The notes beneath the pieces are model-generated. The model ran no database searches and was not told where the DNA came from. It saw only the letters and a list, made by a program, of their open reading frames with translations. The translations under genes and the position numbers were made by a program. Below, in pieces: positions 21,860 through 34,367 of a stretch of 64,000 nucleotides of DNA; within the stretch, counting starts at the first letter, position 1, and each line of letters opens with the position of its first letter. This DNA is from Anadara kagoshimensis (lineage: Eukaryota > Mollusca > Bivalvia > Arcoida > Arcidae). The stretch is taken from positions 13,542,791-13,606,790 of the forward strand of contig CM037872.1 in NCBI GenBank assembly GCA_021292105.1, read 5' to 3'.

Positions 21860-23050
21860 ACCAAACATCGGCCCCGTTTAGAACAAATGAAGTAAATTAT
21901 GATGACGAGGAATTCGAATGTGTGCCTTCAAGAACAATTGAGGAGACAATTCAAACCTTTTTATCTCAGTGTGATGAAGATCAAGACTGCCAAATTGGGT
22001 ACAATTGAAATGAAAAGCAAGAACAGTTCCTGGTGGGCGTGGCTGTGGTTCACATTGTTATTCAACAATTGAATTGGGAAAAATACATCAAAACATTTTA
22101 AACATGCGGAAACTAACAAAATGAGAGAAAGATATGTTCATAATAGAAAAACTGACCAGCAAAGGCATAGGTCAAAATGCAGAAACAATAGAAGCATCAA
22201 AAAGAAAACGGTATAGCTTCAACTTTAATGATAGAGAAGTGTGTAGGGCAGCATGTTTTTTACCAAAACAAATTTTAAAAAAAATATTAAAGCATATAAA
22301 ATCATATGGTGTCACAACACGCAAGCATGGTAATAAAGGTCGTCGAGCAAAGCATATTTTCTCTTTTAAAGATACCAAATTATGCTTCACCTTAATTTTA
22401 AATTATGCAAAAAATGTGTAATGACAGCCTGCTTTGACATGTGCGAGTGACGCGGAACAATACAATATTGTTACAATCTTACTGTATAAAAAAGATATCT
22501 ACAATCTGTATGAGGAATCGTGTACTGAGAATGGAAATCCGTGTACTGAGAATGGAAATCTTAGTGCAAAGTTAACTGATTTTAAAAACATTCAGACCAA
22601 CTGCTGCTCAAATATACAAATTGTTAATTCAAGATTTGATGTCTGTGTTACATGCGAGCATTTAAAAGATGGGATTGTACAGCCAGTAACAGAACATGAT
22701 AGGTTAGAAGCTACACAGACACTTACAGATCATATCAATGTGGAACAAATAGAACACTAAGTGTACATTAATGACTGCAAACTTGGCAAAGAGAAACTCT
22801 TTGATATCTGCAATACCGAAAATAGAACCGTCTTTACCATGCTTGACAGATATTTGTAATGTTTACTACACAGCCGATTTTGCCAAGTGCTTGGTGCTTT
22901 CATATAATTCTCGTTAGTCTGGACCACTCTACTATAAAAAAAATTAAGAAAGGACAAGTTTTTGGTAGTTTGACATTCCATGTAGTCGGTACATCAGTAA
23001 TAGTTGATGGGAACATGAACAGCGATAATATATAGATGGTTTAGACCCGA
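21860..23050 (+). pseudogene. Relic of a multicopy transposon-type gene
   Basis: Broken frames carry the segments REVCRAACFLPKQILKK and YGVTTRKHGNKGRRA (in 22134-22421), KDIYNLYEESCTENGN and FDVCVTCEHLKDGIVQP (in 22434-22760), and after further breaks HYT.DFAK and SGPLYYKK-like text near 22857-22940. I recall this order from an unnamed repetitive protein family in invertebrates (C-terminal part annotated as a DUF7869-type domain in other species). A 21-bp in-frame duplication encodes the repeated C-TENGN text. Several stops and frameshifts make it non-functional. The family name is tentative. Confidence 0.5.
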
Positions 23051-23074
23051 ATCTGTTGTGATATTTTTTAATTA

Positions 23075-23345
23075 AGCCATGGACTTTTAAAGAAGATAAC
23101 GAATCCTGTCGATTGTATGTGATGTCCAACAAATGGAAAAATAAAAATGAAATTCCCACTCTACCGTGGCCTGCACAAAACCCGGACATTAATATTATAG
23201 AAAATGTTTGGAATGTTTTAATCGGATCCAAAAAAAAGGGTGCAAGAGATTAGAAATGCCGAGGACCTGGTGCGCATTGCTTGCAAGATGTGAACTCCCT
23301 TCACACTACAAAGACCTTATACGCCAATTATTTTTATCGTGATCA
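23075..23345 (+). mobile_element. Tc1/mariner transposase C-terminal fragment
   Basis: Plus frame 23150-23230 reads PWPAQNPDINIIENVW, the signature around the third catalytic acidic residue of Tc1-like DD34E transposases. Upstream WTFKEDNESCR stands where the second Asp motif lies. It is followed by a frameshift and a decayed tail. No TIRs were found. Confidence 0.75.
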
Positions 23346-24504
23346 TGTGTTTGCGTATATTCAATCAATCGTCAGTTTTTTTAATGTAATTTGTTATAAT
23401 TTTACTTTGTTAGATTGTACAATTTTGCGCCATTTTTTTGTGATGTAACTTTTTTAAATTTTGGTTATTCGTGTAAGAGTTTGTAAATATTTCTCAAAAT
23501 TCTTTTATGCAACCGCAATGTATTGTTATATAATTTGTTCTATTCAATTCAAAGGTTTGAATCTGGCAAATTAGGTTTAGGTTAACTTCCACCAATGAGA
23601 TGAATGAGGCCAATAAAATGCACTCATTTATATATTTATCAAAACATAATAAAACCTAGCAGTTTTAAAAAATGTAAACAGAAACAAAACATCGAAAAAC
23701 GGAAAACGAGGTCAGTTTGGGGCCATTGATTATGAAAATCCCAAAAGGTACATACAGAGAGACGATAATTCTCTAAAGGGTTAATTGTTAATTGCATGGT
23801 ATACCGTTTTGCTAGTTTGTAAAATAACTATAAAGCTATATAGAATTTGATATATGCGAGTCAAGAATAGCAGTTCTTTAAATTTGCATATCCATATTTC
23901 ATTCTTATACAATTGCTATCAAATATATTAATTACTAGCATTTTATTTTAGTCGAGTGGTGATGCGGGCGGGCAGAAATAAATTTTCCGGACATTTTTCT
24001 AGACGCTTACAGATATTGAATAAATATTTGGTTTGTAATTTCTGGTTAAATTATGTGATGTGGACTGTGAAAACGTGAAAATTTCTGTAAAATGACAGTT
24101 TCCAGAGTTTTTATAAACGCTAGTAGATATTGAACTAATAGTGGCATATGAGTCAATCATATAGAGTTCTGTTCGATTCACCGAATTTAAATTACGGGAT
24201 ATTGATTTATTTCTAAATGCTTGCAAATTAATATTTGGTATGTGAATGACACGAATGAATACGAAATTGCAACTCAACTTCCGCACTCTGGTGCCTATTG
24301 ATTTTTAAAATTTATAATCATAAAAATAATAATAGAATGTCAAAAATTTTAAATCGATGATGCTGACAAACATGAAATTGATAGAACAGCTTTTCTCCAC
24401 AAAAAATATACATGTAGCAACTTCTAATTTAGATAGCTGACCAATGAAACAATATATGAATTTTTTAGCGATATATATTATTTTTTATTTTCATATATTA
24501 TTAA
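23346..24504. other. No gene recognised
   Basis: AT-rich. A 95-codon minus frame (23999-24286) lacks any recognised motif and splice context. Confidence 0.35.
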
Positions 24505-24662
24505 AATACACGTTGCGGATGTACCTATCTAGATGGAGATGCATACTCTCTCGGACCACCCAGTCTTTCTTCCCTCGTGGAAGTTTACCTAATTTGCCAG
24601 TTTGCACAGATTTCAGCTTTTGGTATTATTATTTTGACCATGGCCTGGTATTTTTTTATCGC
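24505..24662 (+). mobile_element. Penelope-like family 3'-end fragment
   Basis: Blocks ACACGTTGCGGATGTACC, then CGGACCACCCAGTCT, CCTCGTGGAAGTTTACC and CATGGCCTGGTAT match the 37065-37610 tail. It ends about 20 bp before the TIR of the Tc1-like element at 24684. Confidence 0.65.
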
Positions 24663-24683
24663 ATACAGGTCGACTTCAATATA

Positions 24684-26657
24684 CAGTCATTGGTCAAAAG
24701 TATTGGTAAAAGCAAAATGGCTGACACTATTTTCATCTCAGTTTTTCAAACAGCGTTTTAAAATGAAATACAAGTAAAAATTTTACCTTAGTATTTTGTA
24801 ATGCATCTTTTGGTCCTTGTTACTGCAGGTAATCTTCTTGGAATCTTGTTTGAAATCAAGGGGAATATTTGCCCATGAATTCCTGATTGCAGTTTCAAGC
24901 AGAGCCACACTAGTTTGGTTATGAACTTGCAATTGCAGGAGATGTTTGAGTTTTTTCCAGACATTTTCAATAATATTGATATCAGGACTCTGGGCAGGCC
25001 ATTCCATGCAGTTTATCTGGTTTACTCCATAAACTCCGCATACTGATTTAAAACCATTGATATACAATTATATCAATGATCAATGGTCAAGTCATTGGAA
25101 TAGCCAAGAACGTAATAAATTATTTTCAATTCAGCCTTGTCTGGGATTTACACCTTTGTCCCAGTACAATAGGCATGAAAGTATTGTTCTTCGGCGCTGT
25201 AGAATCGGCCATAGTTATTTTACACATTCTTTTATATTAAAGGGAGAACAACCTCCCCAGTGTATCCCTTGTCAAGGTCAACAATCTATCCAGCACATTT
25301 TGCTGGATTGTGTTGACTTTGCACATACAAGGGATACTTTTTACTCGGCATTATCAATGCAAGATCTTTTTAGTAATGTCAGTGGACATCAAATTTTAAA
25401 CTTCCTTCGGGAAATTAACTTGTATCATAAGATATAATTGTTTTAATATATATAATCCAGTGTTTTATTTATAAATTGTCTGTGATATAACTGGTTTTTA
25501 TCAGTTTAGCAATAGTTTTATTAAAAAATGTATTTGTTGTTATTTTTAACTTTACATTTTAATACTTTGTATTATTGATACTATTGTATCTTTTACTTTT
25601 TCCAGCCGCGAATAGCTGCAATAATGCTGATGCGGCTTTAAACAATAACTCACTCACTCACTCCATAAACTGTTTCACAACCCTGGCTCGATGGGCAGGG
25701 GCATTGTCATCCTGGTATATGTACCTATTATCGGGGAAATGACGTGCTATAACGGCCCATAAATTATTATCAACGATTTCTATGTACTTTTGGCCATTTA
25801 TGTTACCAATTATAATAGAAATAGTTCCAACACATTGAAAAGTAATACATCCCCAAATCATTAAAAACTAAACTTGGCTTTAGACCGGGGGGGGGGGGGG
25901 GGTATGCATGCGGGATCCCACTCTTCTCCGACCTTTCTCCAAACGCGAACTTGTGATCACCTCAAATTTCCACCTTACATTCATTGCTAAATATCACTGT
26001 TTTCAGTATCCATCCACAGTCTTCCATCTTTCACGTCTTCACCACAATACACGTTTCCGTTTGTTGACCTCTCTGATTCTGATTGTCTTCTTAACAACCC
26101 GTCTCCCATAGCCTTCCTTATACAGCCGCCTCTTTGCAGTACTCTCAGAAATTTGTACAGTCCCCAAGTCATTAAACATATTAATAACTTCAGTCAAATT
26201 GCCTCAACGATTCATCTTTACCATTCTCAAAAATCCCGTTCGTCCTGCACACTCATGGAAAGGGGGCGTCCACTTCGTGGTTTATTTCCAGTGGATTGAG
26301 TTTCTTCATAGCGCCGAATAAAATTATATACTGTCCGTCCAGGTCGTCTGCAAATCCTGACAATCTCAGATTTCTTAACTCCAATCTCGTACAGAGATAC
26401 GATCGTATTTTTCTCAACATCTGACAGCTCAGAGCCTTTCCGGCCCATGTTGTTTACATTTAATATACCCCGGAAACAGACGACAGATGACATAAATTCA
26501 AGTTGCGCGGGGCACCAGTACGTCATAACTATCAATGTGTTAAATAAGAGAGATAAGTCTTATATACTTACAAAGTTATCGCTAAAAGAAAATTGACATA
26601 CGCTCAACCCGTAATGACGATAACGTCGTTTTTGCCAATACTTATGACCAATGACTG
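24684..26657 (-). mobile_element. Tc1-like transposon, split by a LINE
   Basis: TIRs starting CAGTCATTGGTCAAAAGTAT (left) and, reverse-complemented, CAGTCATTGGTCATAAGTAT (right) are flanked by TA on each side (24682-24683 and 26658-26659), as expected for Tc1/mariner. The minus strand encodes transposase pieces: start MGRKGSELSDVEKN at 26448 with paired HTH motifs and GNKPRSGRP; IYQDDNAPAHRAR (second Asp) in 25658-25861; WPAQSPDINIIENVW (third residue, Glu kept) in 24783-25067. A 16-nt G run (25887-25902) and frameshifts break the middle. Removing the LINE insert (25036-25659) leaves about 1.35 kb, normal for Tc1 elements. Non-functional. Confidence 0.9.
25036..25659 (+). mobile_element. 5'-truncated LINE inserted in the Tc1 element
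   Basis: Flanked by a 12-bp target duplication ACTCCATAAACT (25024-25035 and 25660-25671). The plus frame reads HESIVLRRCRIGHSYFTHSF and CIPCQGQQSIQHILLDCVDF, the C..C..H..C C-terminal end of an I/Nimb-like LINE ORF2, stopping at 25437. A 3' UTR of about 200 bp follows, with AATAGCTGCAATAATGCTGA and an (ACTC)n end instead of poly(A). The same tail occurs in inverse orientation at 57822-58596. Confidence 0.88.
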
Positions 26658-26659
26658 TA

Positions 26660-27521
26660 AGTATCATATTTGTATTCCACTAATTTGATTTTTTTTTAAA
26701 ATTCGTCTGTATGAGAATAACCAAATCTTTCGATTTTAATACATAGTGAATGAAATACGTGCATTTATTACCATCTTATTGTTAATGTTGTTTGTCTCCT
26801 AAAATGTTTCAACATGTCTTTCCATATAAAAAAGAGGCACATGCAATAAAAGAGAGACAACCCTCGACAGCGTTTTGAACATTTTGCATTGTGCCGTTCA
26901 AGGATTTACTTGATGATGTGTCACAGAGTACATGTCATATGTACATGTTATCGGTAAAGTACACAAATGACCTTTGGCTGTAAGGTTGTGAAAAAGGGCG
27001 AAAATGCGTAATCAGGTTGATATCTATGACACCATAATGTAAAGTGAGCAAAATTGATTACATCATCATTGTATTGCACCACAGTTTTTCCTTGTGAGCA
27101 GGAGCGTTTATTCAGAATGTAACTTTAATGTAATGTCAGACCTTGATAAGACTTAGTTGCCAAAACGTAGAAAAATGAGCAAGAATCGAATATTTATTCT
27201 ATTGATTCCCCTTATGGGATTAAATTTTGGAACAAAGATGTTTCGAACTAATTATTTCACGATAAACGACAAACGCGTCTTTTAATAAAAGCACCAACAA
27301 TAGATTTTATATATTGGAACAAATTTAATTTTATGTATAGATAATTTAATTCATGTTTCAGTCATCTGGTATTGATAAGCAATAGAAATTAAAGCTGAAT
27401 ACTTTCAATTTGCGAGTATGTTGCATTCGGAATGAATTAGAACGCGAATTAACGCCAAATTACGTTCAAGCGAATAAAACCATATTAACAATGTTTGTAT
27501 TTGCTTTATTTTTAAATTTGC
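26660..27521. other. No gene recognised
   Basis: AT-rich, no repeat unit or exon recognised. Confidence 0.35.
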
Positions 27522-27605
27522 AGCTTTTGTCAGTTCCAAAGTTTTTACTTTGCTTCAGAATTGTGATTCGAACATGGATTAGTATGTTCGTTTTTGATTT
27601 AACTA
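27522..27605 (+). mobile_element. Penelope-like tail scrap
   Basis: GTCAGTTCCAAAGTTTTTAC, then AATTGTGATTCGAACATGG and TTAGTATGTTCGTTTTTGAT: the last 80 bp of the family only. Confidence 0.65.
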
Positions 27606-29319
27606 TTTACAAAGTCATGAACGATTTGACAAAATTGTTAGTATGCTCAATTTTTTAAATTTTATAGTTTGCACATTAAAACATATCGTTATTGTTAGAA
27701 CAACCAAAATGCAACATAAAACAATTTATTATGCAAGATTCGAGATTGGGAAAACAGTTTATTTTAAAATAGGCGGTGGTAAAGTTCAGACACCTAATCG
27801 GCTATTCAGAGTCATTATCAGACAAGGTAAAGTATACCAGTATCAATAAAACACACCAATGTTTAATCAAATACAAAATAACATATAATTAGGCAAAAAA
27901 CAACTGCAAACTGATAAATACAACATCGCAAATAAAAAGTAAAACACAAGAAAATATAATAAAGGTTTAAAACAAACTTATTTTATTAGACAAATTAATT
28001 TTCCAGAGAAGTGTGACATGGTTTACTTCCATGCATTTACTTTTACATATTTGGAGAAACAAATCATTTTAATAAGTAAACTGACAAGCTTCCTCACAGA
28101 AGGATCTGTCCTGAGTGAGATTCAAACCGTGGCTGTTTAAGGTTCTGCAATCGATAAACATGACTTTAAAACTTACCTTCTTTACAACGTTCTGGTCTGT
28201 TATAACACACACCGTTATGTTGCTTGGATTTAATTAAAAACAAGTCAGTTCGGTATTTATATACCTTTTAGCCAACGCGTGCAACATAATTTCCGACATA
28301 TAAAGATGCTGAACGATTTGTCACCCAGAGAAAAACGTGACTCAAAAGGATTGTGTTTATTTAGTATGTTATCACATTTATTTATGCAATAAATATATCG
28401 GTAAAATCCGGCGATGAATGCCAGCAATAAAACCATGTAGTTGTAGTTTACTAAATTAAAAAATATTAAGTATTTAAAAAAACCTTAATTTTGACTTAAT
28501 AAATTGCTATTATACAGATTCAATACAAACGTTGAGGGCCTACTTGTTTGTTTTTGATTTATATAAAGGTCCGCCCAAAAGTTTTGTGCCCCCCCCCTCT
28601 TCTAAAAACAAATGTTATTTTTATGTATTTTTTTCGGAATTTTCAAGCATAAACTAAGAAATATATGGTTTTAGTGGATCTAATAGGACAAAATATTTTT
28701 GTTATATAAAAGAAACATCTTCTGTTTGTATTTTAGGAAAAGAATCAAGTGTTCCTTGAAACATCCCTATATAGTCTGGTAGAGGATTTTGAAAAAACCG
28801 CTTATTTTTCGATGTAGGGAGGACAACGTGTTCAAAGGTGGCAAGTTATGTCATAACCTTCTTTGAACTTTACTTTGGTAGAATCGGCTTGTTGCCAAGC
28901 AAGATTTCACCCAGGGGCCACTGTGGGGGCAGCTAAAGGTCAATGGGTGCAAAGTTCAAGTGAAAATGCTCATATTGACCTATACACAAATTCAAGGTGG
29001 CTTACAGAAGTTTTTCTTTATAAATTTTGTCTTCTAAATATGTAAGTGGTATCTTCAAATTAATAGAAAGTCATTTCCAACTAATTCAGTCACTTATTTT
29101 CAAAGTATTCCATGAAAAATAAGATTAGACACTTGCACAAATTTGACTTTTACAAATATGATTAATTGTGGCAAATAAATACTACTAGTAGTATAAACAC
29201 ATTTATGCATTTGAAATTGTTTAACAAAACTTTAGACTTCTGTTAAAATAATTTTACTGAATCATATTGCCCGTATTTATATAAGTATCCACTTTTTAAA
29301 AAAAGAAATCAAAGTACTG
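27606..29319. other. No gene recognised
   Basis: AT-rich; a C9 run lies at about 28591. Short frames (27643, 28863) have no support. Confidence 0.35.
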
Positions 29320-30150
29320 GTGGTACTGAAAGATTTGATTAGCTATAATGACTGCATCTGTATAATACTATCAAGTGTGTTCTTTTTTTCTGGTGGAAAT
29401 ATTAGTGAACTGTTGAAACACGAACTATTCCCAGTGTCGCCTATACCTGACACATCAGGACCCTTGTTATCTACAGCCGACGAGTCGGATCTTCAAAATA
29501 TCTCCGATGAGGAAGTTTGCATGGAGACATTACTACCAAAATAATTAATAGTCAAACTTTAGTTGTAGCAATGGGAAAACGAAAGGTATCAATACATTCG
29601 ACGAGTTAGGAAACGCACAAACTGTTTTTATCCACGCGAAAGATACATGTATTAAAATTGATCTCATTATGATAGATATGACAACTAATCCATAAAAGGT
29701 AAAACCATTTAGAGATAAAAGAGGATCAGGTCCCCGTTCTGTTAGAACAATTATTGATAATTAAAATGCCCCTCTACCATCAAATTGGTAAGATTTTATC
29801 AGTCACCTAGAAAACAAATAGGATCTCATAGTAATCCAAGACACTTCTTAGCTTAGCTGAGGGTATCAGGGGGTCCAACAGACAGTATGTTTAATTCATA
29901 CAGAGGAAGGAGTGTAACCGTTTTAAAGCTTTATATAAGGAAGCCGATACTAGAATTGTTCCCCATGGTGTTGATGCTTACATGCTTATAAAAGAACAGT
30001 TGTTGTCTGTCGTGATACTGATGACCTTATTCTTCTGTTGTTTTTAAATGAGGAAGTATGATTCCAGACCGGGACATCTAAAGTTCGTCCCTGTTAAATA
30101 GCATAAAATTATCACCTCTGGAGAGGAATAAGCTCCCAGTATTCCATGCA
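29320..30150 (+). pseudogene. Decayed transposon-type reading frame
   Basis: Interrupted plus-strand text includes a Ser/Asp-rich segment (29400-29540), VTFDELGN-like and FIHAKDTCIKIDLIM near 29590-29665, FRDKRGSGPRSVRTIID near 29710-29760, and PHGVDAYMLI near 29965. I recall similar text from multicopy unnamed invertebrate ORFs found near transposons. Many stops; no TIRs identified. Assignment is weak. Confidence 0.35.
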
Positions 30151-31054
30151 ATTACAGATTGTAAGACTGTCAATTAACTTTCTGGACATTCTAAATACAA
30201 CATTCCGTGTTTCCAGGGAAAACACAGGTTTTCTTCCCACTCTTGCAAGAGGGAACTTTTCTGAACTTGTGAGTGCAGATGCCTTCATTGAATGTACCTA
30301 GCGATTATTTCTAATCTACGATGTAAACTGTTCCTCTCAGGGAAAAGCACAATGGAAAATTTGCTTCCAACATCATATGCAACTGACGTACATATTCAGC
30401 GTGCACACCATTAAACTGTTTGGCTGCATTTAGTTATACCTGGTATTTGTTTCGGATCTCCCGTCACCTATAGGACACGGATGGTGCTAGTCTCACTAAC
30501 TTGCGTACTGTATGCCTTTAACTCCCTGTGGAGGTTAGTCCATCGACAAAATCCCTCAAACTGGCTCTGTTCTGCGCAGTTGTACCCCCTCTGTTTCTAT
30601 TCCAGAATATTGTCTCAAGGTGTCTTTTATTCTTGTGTGTTCCATTTCAATGTTTTGTGATGTTGTTGGCAGGTGTCTTGATGGTGTGACCTATCCATCC
30701 CCAATGTTGCTTTTGTGTTTGTGTTTCAAAACGACCTTGTTTTGTGATCCACCATAAACTTTTCGTTACTAATTTTGTCTGGTCATCTGGCAACAGGACC
30801 ACGAACAATACTAGTTTTTATACTTAAATCTGAGTTTTTTTCACAAATTAAACTTATTATTATTATTTTTTTGCTTAAATCTTACTTTGAACTTTAACTT
30901 TTCTAAGACAATTACAGGTCAAAAGATCATGAACAAAACTTAACTTTTTGGATTTAAGTTAAGTATTTTCCTGATGTTCACGATTATTCTCAGACAGTGA
31001 GGTTAGTACGAGTCTGAATGTGATTTAAAAACAGTGTTAATGAGAAAATTATAA
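30151..31054. other. No gene recognised
   Basis: Somewhat more GC-rich than the surroundings until about 30800, perhaps a further part of the decayed element to the left; no motif recognised. Confidence 0.3.
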
Positions 31055-31383
31055 ATTGATTGATTGCATGGGGTTTTACGGGCTATTACGTATTTCAGTC
31101 ATATCAAGACGTCACCAGCTATAGGTGAAGTGGCAGAAATTTTGACCTTTGCAGTGAACTTAGGGAAATGTGCAGAAAAAGTTGCTTAACCTTGGCACGG
31201 GGCATCGGTTTTTAAGATCTCTCTCAAAGGATCTCGTGACTTTCGTTTCTAAATACCGAGTGTTTGGCAAAAGAACAGTCACTACCTTATTTCAAGTCTT
31301 GATCAGACCCAACTAGGGTTCGAACCCAGGACTCACCACATACGGGGAGTGAGGGCTATACCAATTGAGCTACAGTAGGGGTT
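31055..31383 (-). mobile_element. tRNA-derived SINE (family 1), full length
   Basis: The longest copy: minus-strand A box (TGTAGCTCAATTGGTATAGC), B box CTGGGTTCGAACCCTAG intact, body with CTTTTGCCAAACACTCGGTA, and a TCAATCAAT tail at the left end. The intact B box and length make it useful for a consensus. Confidence 0.88.
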
Positions 31384-32735
31384 TTTTAATGAGAAAATAA
31401 CCTTTACCAAAATCATGTCATGCATTGCTGAAATGTAAATATAAATCATGTTGCACTACAAGATGTACATGTAGGGCATACAGTTTAAAGTGGGTGGCTG
31501 TATGCACTTGCAATGGGACCGTTGAACCGTTGATTGGTTGAACCCTTTGAATGATAATGACACAGATAGTGATATTGATGAATCAAAAGAAATCGTTAGA
31601 TGTGACTGATATATTCCAGAGATTCTCGTGACTATGCCTTGCCGATTACAGTACTTGCAGTACTTTGATTTTAAACTTTTAATAAATTTCAAATTATCAG
31701 CTGGGTTTAAACAATACATTTGTTTTAATAACAGTCATGTATTTACAAAAGAATTATATTTTAGCATTTTGATTCATACTTTCATGTTGAATGTATACTT
31801 TTATTTTATTCTATCTTGAAGCTTGTGTCAGAATTTTGAAAAATAACGTTGAAATATTTAAATTTTAGCCTAAACAGTCTCAATTAGCTTCCTAGTCAAT
31901 GTTAAAATACATGAAATACTATGATTACATGAGAACAGATTTATTTGATTTATTTAAATCTCAAAAAGTATATATTTGGACAGCTATAAACTAATAAAGA
32001 TTTTTTTTTTGGAAAAAAAAACACTATCTGACCTTTGACCTTTTATCTACTAAACCAAGGGTCGATCAGCTTGGCAACAGGTTGATTCTTGACCCCTAAC
32101 CTATGATGATATGAGACAGCTATGTTGCCAGCTTTGAACACTCATGTCCCCCTATTGTGAATTTTCAATTTGTTTTCCACCAGACTAATATTCACGAAGA
32201 AGTGTTATACAAAGTTCTAATAGCTTTACAGGCTAAATATTTTGCGTTTATGACCTATACCATAGTTGCAATTTACTGGAGTCTTCAAATGGCCAAATTT
32301 TGAAAGCAATCGTTTCAATACAATTAAATTTGTTATATCGAGTTCATTTTAAAAAAAAGATGTTTAGATAAGTTCCTATCAGAGTGAGAGTAAAAAATTT
32401 GGTCGGACCTGTAGCTTATACATGCGTAGATATGTTTTTGGTAAACTGTAACTGGACACCAGTTTGGACCCATGGTCACAATTTTAAAAAGCAAAGTAAA
32501 ATTGGCATATAAAATTAAACATCTAACATACCCACAGAGATAATTTTGAATTTACAGGAATAGGTATCAACAATAAAGTGCCTTATAAATCTTAACCTTT
32601 TGAGGGCTTTCTTACTCCTTGGTTTGCTCTAATTTAATTGTAAGCAGCATTCGTATTAACTGAAACAAATACAATGCAGAAGAATCGGACATAACACTAA
32701 AGGATTGCTGACAATAGAAAATAATTTAAATCCCA
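31384..32735. other. No gene recognised
   Basis: AT-rich. TGACCTTTGACCTTTTATC at about 32029 resembles the receptor-like half-sites in the 145-bp satellite but is single copy. Confidence 0.35.
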
Positions 32736-32952
32736 AGTTTATCGTCGAATACCAAGGGTAGCCTTAAGATGGACTCCATCTGGAAAGAGAAACAGAGGAA
32801 GACCCAAGGAGACATGGCGGATATCAGCTGAGAAAGAGATAAAGAAACAGAGATCGACTTGGGGCATTGTACAGCAAACGGCAGCCAACAGAGATGGAGG
32901 TCCTCGGTTAAGGCCTTATGTGCCCAAGGCACGAAGAGGACTAAGTAAGTAA
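32736..32952 (+). mobile_element. LINE ORF2 C-terminal end
   Basis: The plus frame reads IPRVALRWTPSGKR, then GRPKETWRISAEKEIKK and STWGIVQQTAANRD, ending RPYVPKARRGLSK and a stop at 32943-32945. This is the well-known C-terminus of RTE/BovB- or Jockey-group LINE proteins. The (TAAG)n-like 3' end is typical. The frame is uninterrupted over about 70 codons, so this insertion is not very old. Confidence 0.78.
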
Positions 32953-33131
32953 TCTTCGAAAGGCATACCAGTCAAATATATTTACTTTACCAGCTGTCAC
33001 AAAATTTTATGGTTTTCTATTAAAACATTTACAGATAATAGGGTTTAAAATAATTTATCTTGCATTTCCGTTGTATGTTGATTTTATTCTATTGTTTTTT
33101 TGATGCAGCAAATTATTCTATGAATGCCTCA

Positions 33132-33250
33132 AATTAAAACAAACATTTAGTATTGATAATATATGTACACAAAAAGCACCAAATTATAACAGTTGTATAG
33201 ATTTAATAAACTATTGCACTTAAAACCTTATGGAGGAGGCAAAGAGGTTT
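33132..33250 (+). repeat. Dispersed repeat, pair with 35088-35252
   Basis: ATTAAAACAAACATTTAGTA near the start and GCACTTAAA..CTTATG.AGGAG..AAAGAGGTTT at the end are shared with 35088-35252, which lies directly after a Penelope-like tail; there the middle is longer. It probably belongs to the same mobile family. Confidence 0.5.
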
Positions 33251-33724
33251 GGAGCTCGGATATTAGAGTAGGAAAATATTAGGTTTTTGGAAAAAACGTC
33301 GGTTTCGATTGTTACTATGATTAACTGTAGCTCAAACACAGACATACTGGTCTATTTTTAAATGACAACCAAAAAATGCAATGATAATTCAATTTGTTAC
33401 CAATAATCCACTAAAGCAAAATGTTTCTGAAAATCAGACAGCCATTTCAACTGAAACTTTTTTTGCAATCGAATAACATATACAGGACCTGAAACAGACT
33501 TTATGCGAATAATTCAATTCTAGCTATGTATATTTTCCCCTCTATACACTAGAGTTCCAAAACAATTGTTCATTTATTATCTTATTATCTAGCCTGTCCA
33601 AAGAAAAAACAATAAAGTTTCAGTTGTACCATTAGCAACATATTATTTTTCATAATTTTGAGCAACAAACCTCACTTCTGTATGTTTTACTTAACTTGCC
33701 ATTTTTAAAGTTGCTTTACTTTTT

Positions 33725-33920
33725 TATACCCCCCGCTTAAAAAGTCCGTCCTTCCGTTACACCTTAGGGTACCTATCTCTTATCCACAACTCCTCCTCAA
33801 CCCTTCAATGAATTTTCATAAAACTTTTACACAATCTTTGTCATTTAATGTAGATGTGCACCTCCTATTTAAGAATTTGATCCGATGGATTTTTTTCATA
33901 TGGGGGGGGGTATTTTTTGT
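33725..33920. mobile_element. Small element with TATACCCCCC ends
   Basis: TATACCCCCC at 33725 is mirrored by GGGGGGGGGTA at about 33902-33912. The interior contains GTCCGTCCTTCCGTTAC and CCCTTCAATGAATTTTCATA, a layout common to abundant small DNA elements in molluscs and other invertebrates. A GTGAGC..GCTCAC hairpin follows at 33919-33935. Moderate confidence. Confidence 0.45.
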
Positions 33921-33935
33921 GAGCTTGTGGCTCAC

Positions 33936-34367
33936 AGTTTATCTAATTTGTTATTGTGGTTGTGAGATAAATTTTCGGTTTGTAGTTGATCTTATTAATA
34001 ATAATAGCATATGGACTAATTAAAACAATGCAATTACAAAAAAATGTATTTTGATCAAGCCGATTCGTTATTTATTTAATAGCTATCAAAATGTATGACA
34101 TAATGTATTTCAACGATTGATTTTAAAGTAACAAAAGTACAAATGTTGTGATTGATAAAAATATAACTTTTATTACATAACACGATGTTTTTAACATGAG
34201 TTTTAGATCGGTATGCATGAGCTGTTTAAAAATATTTATATGTAACAGTCAGTAGATCTAGTAAGCATCAGTTAAATGTATAAAAATTGATGGTTATTTT
34301 GTCAAGCATCATACGGATTCCAAACAAAAATATACTGAAGATACTATCAACAAAATGTTAAGACTTT
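33936..34367. other. No gene recognised
   Basis: AT-rich spacer in front of the reverse-transcriptase relic. Confidence 0.35.

Noticed and set aside
32726..32932. 68-codon minus-strand frame
   Set aside because: Antisense shadow of the LINE C-terminal coding sequence on the plus strand.
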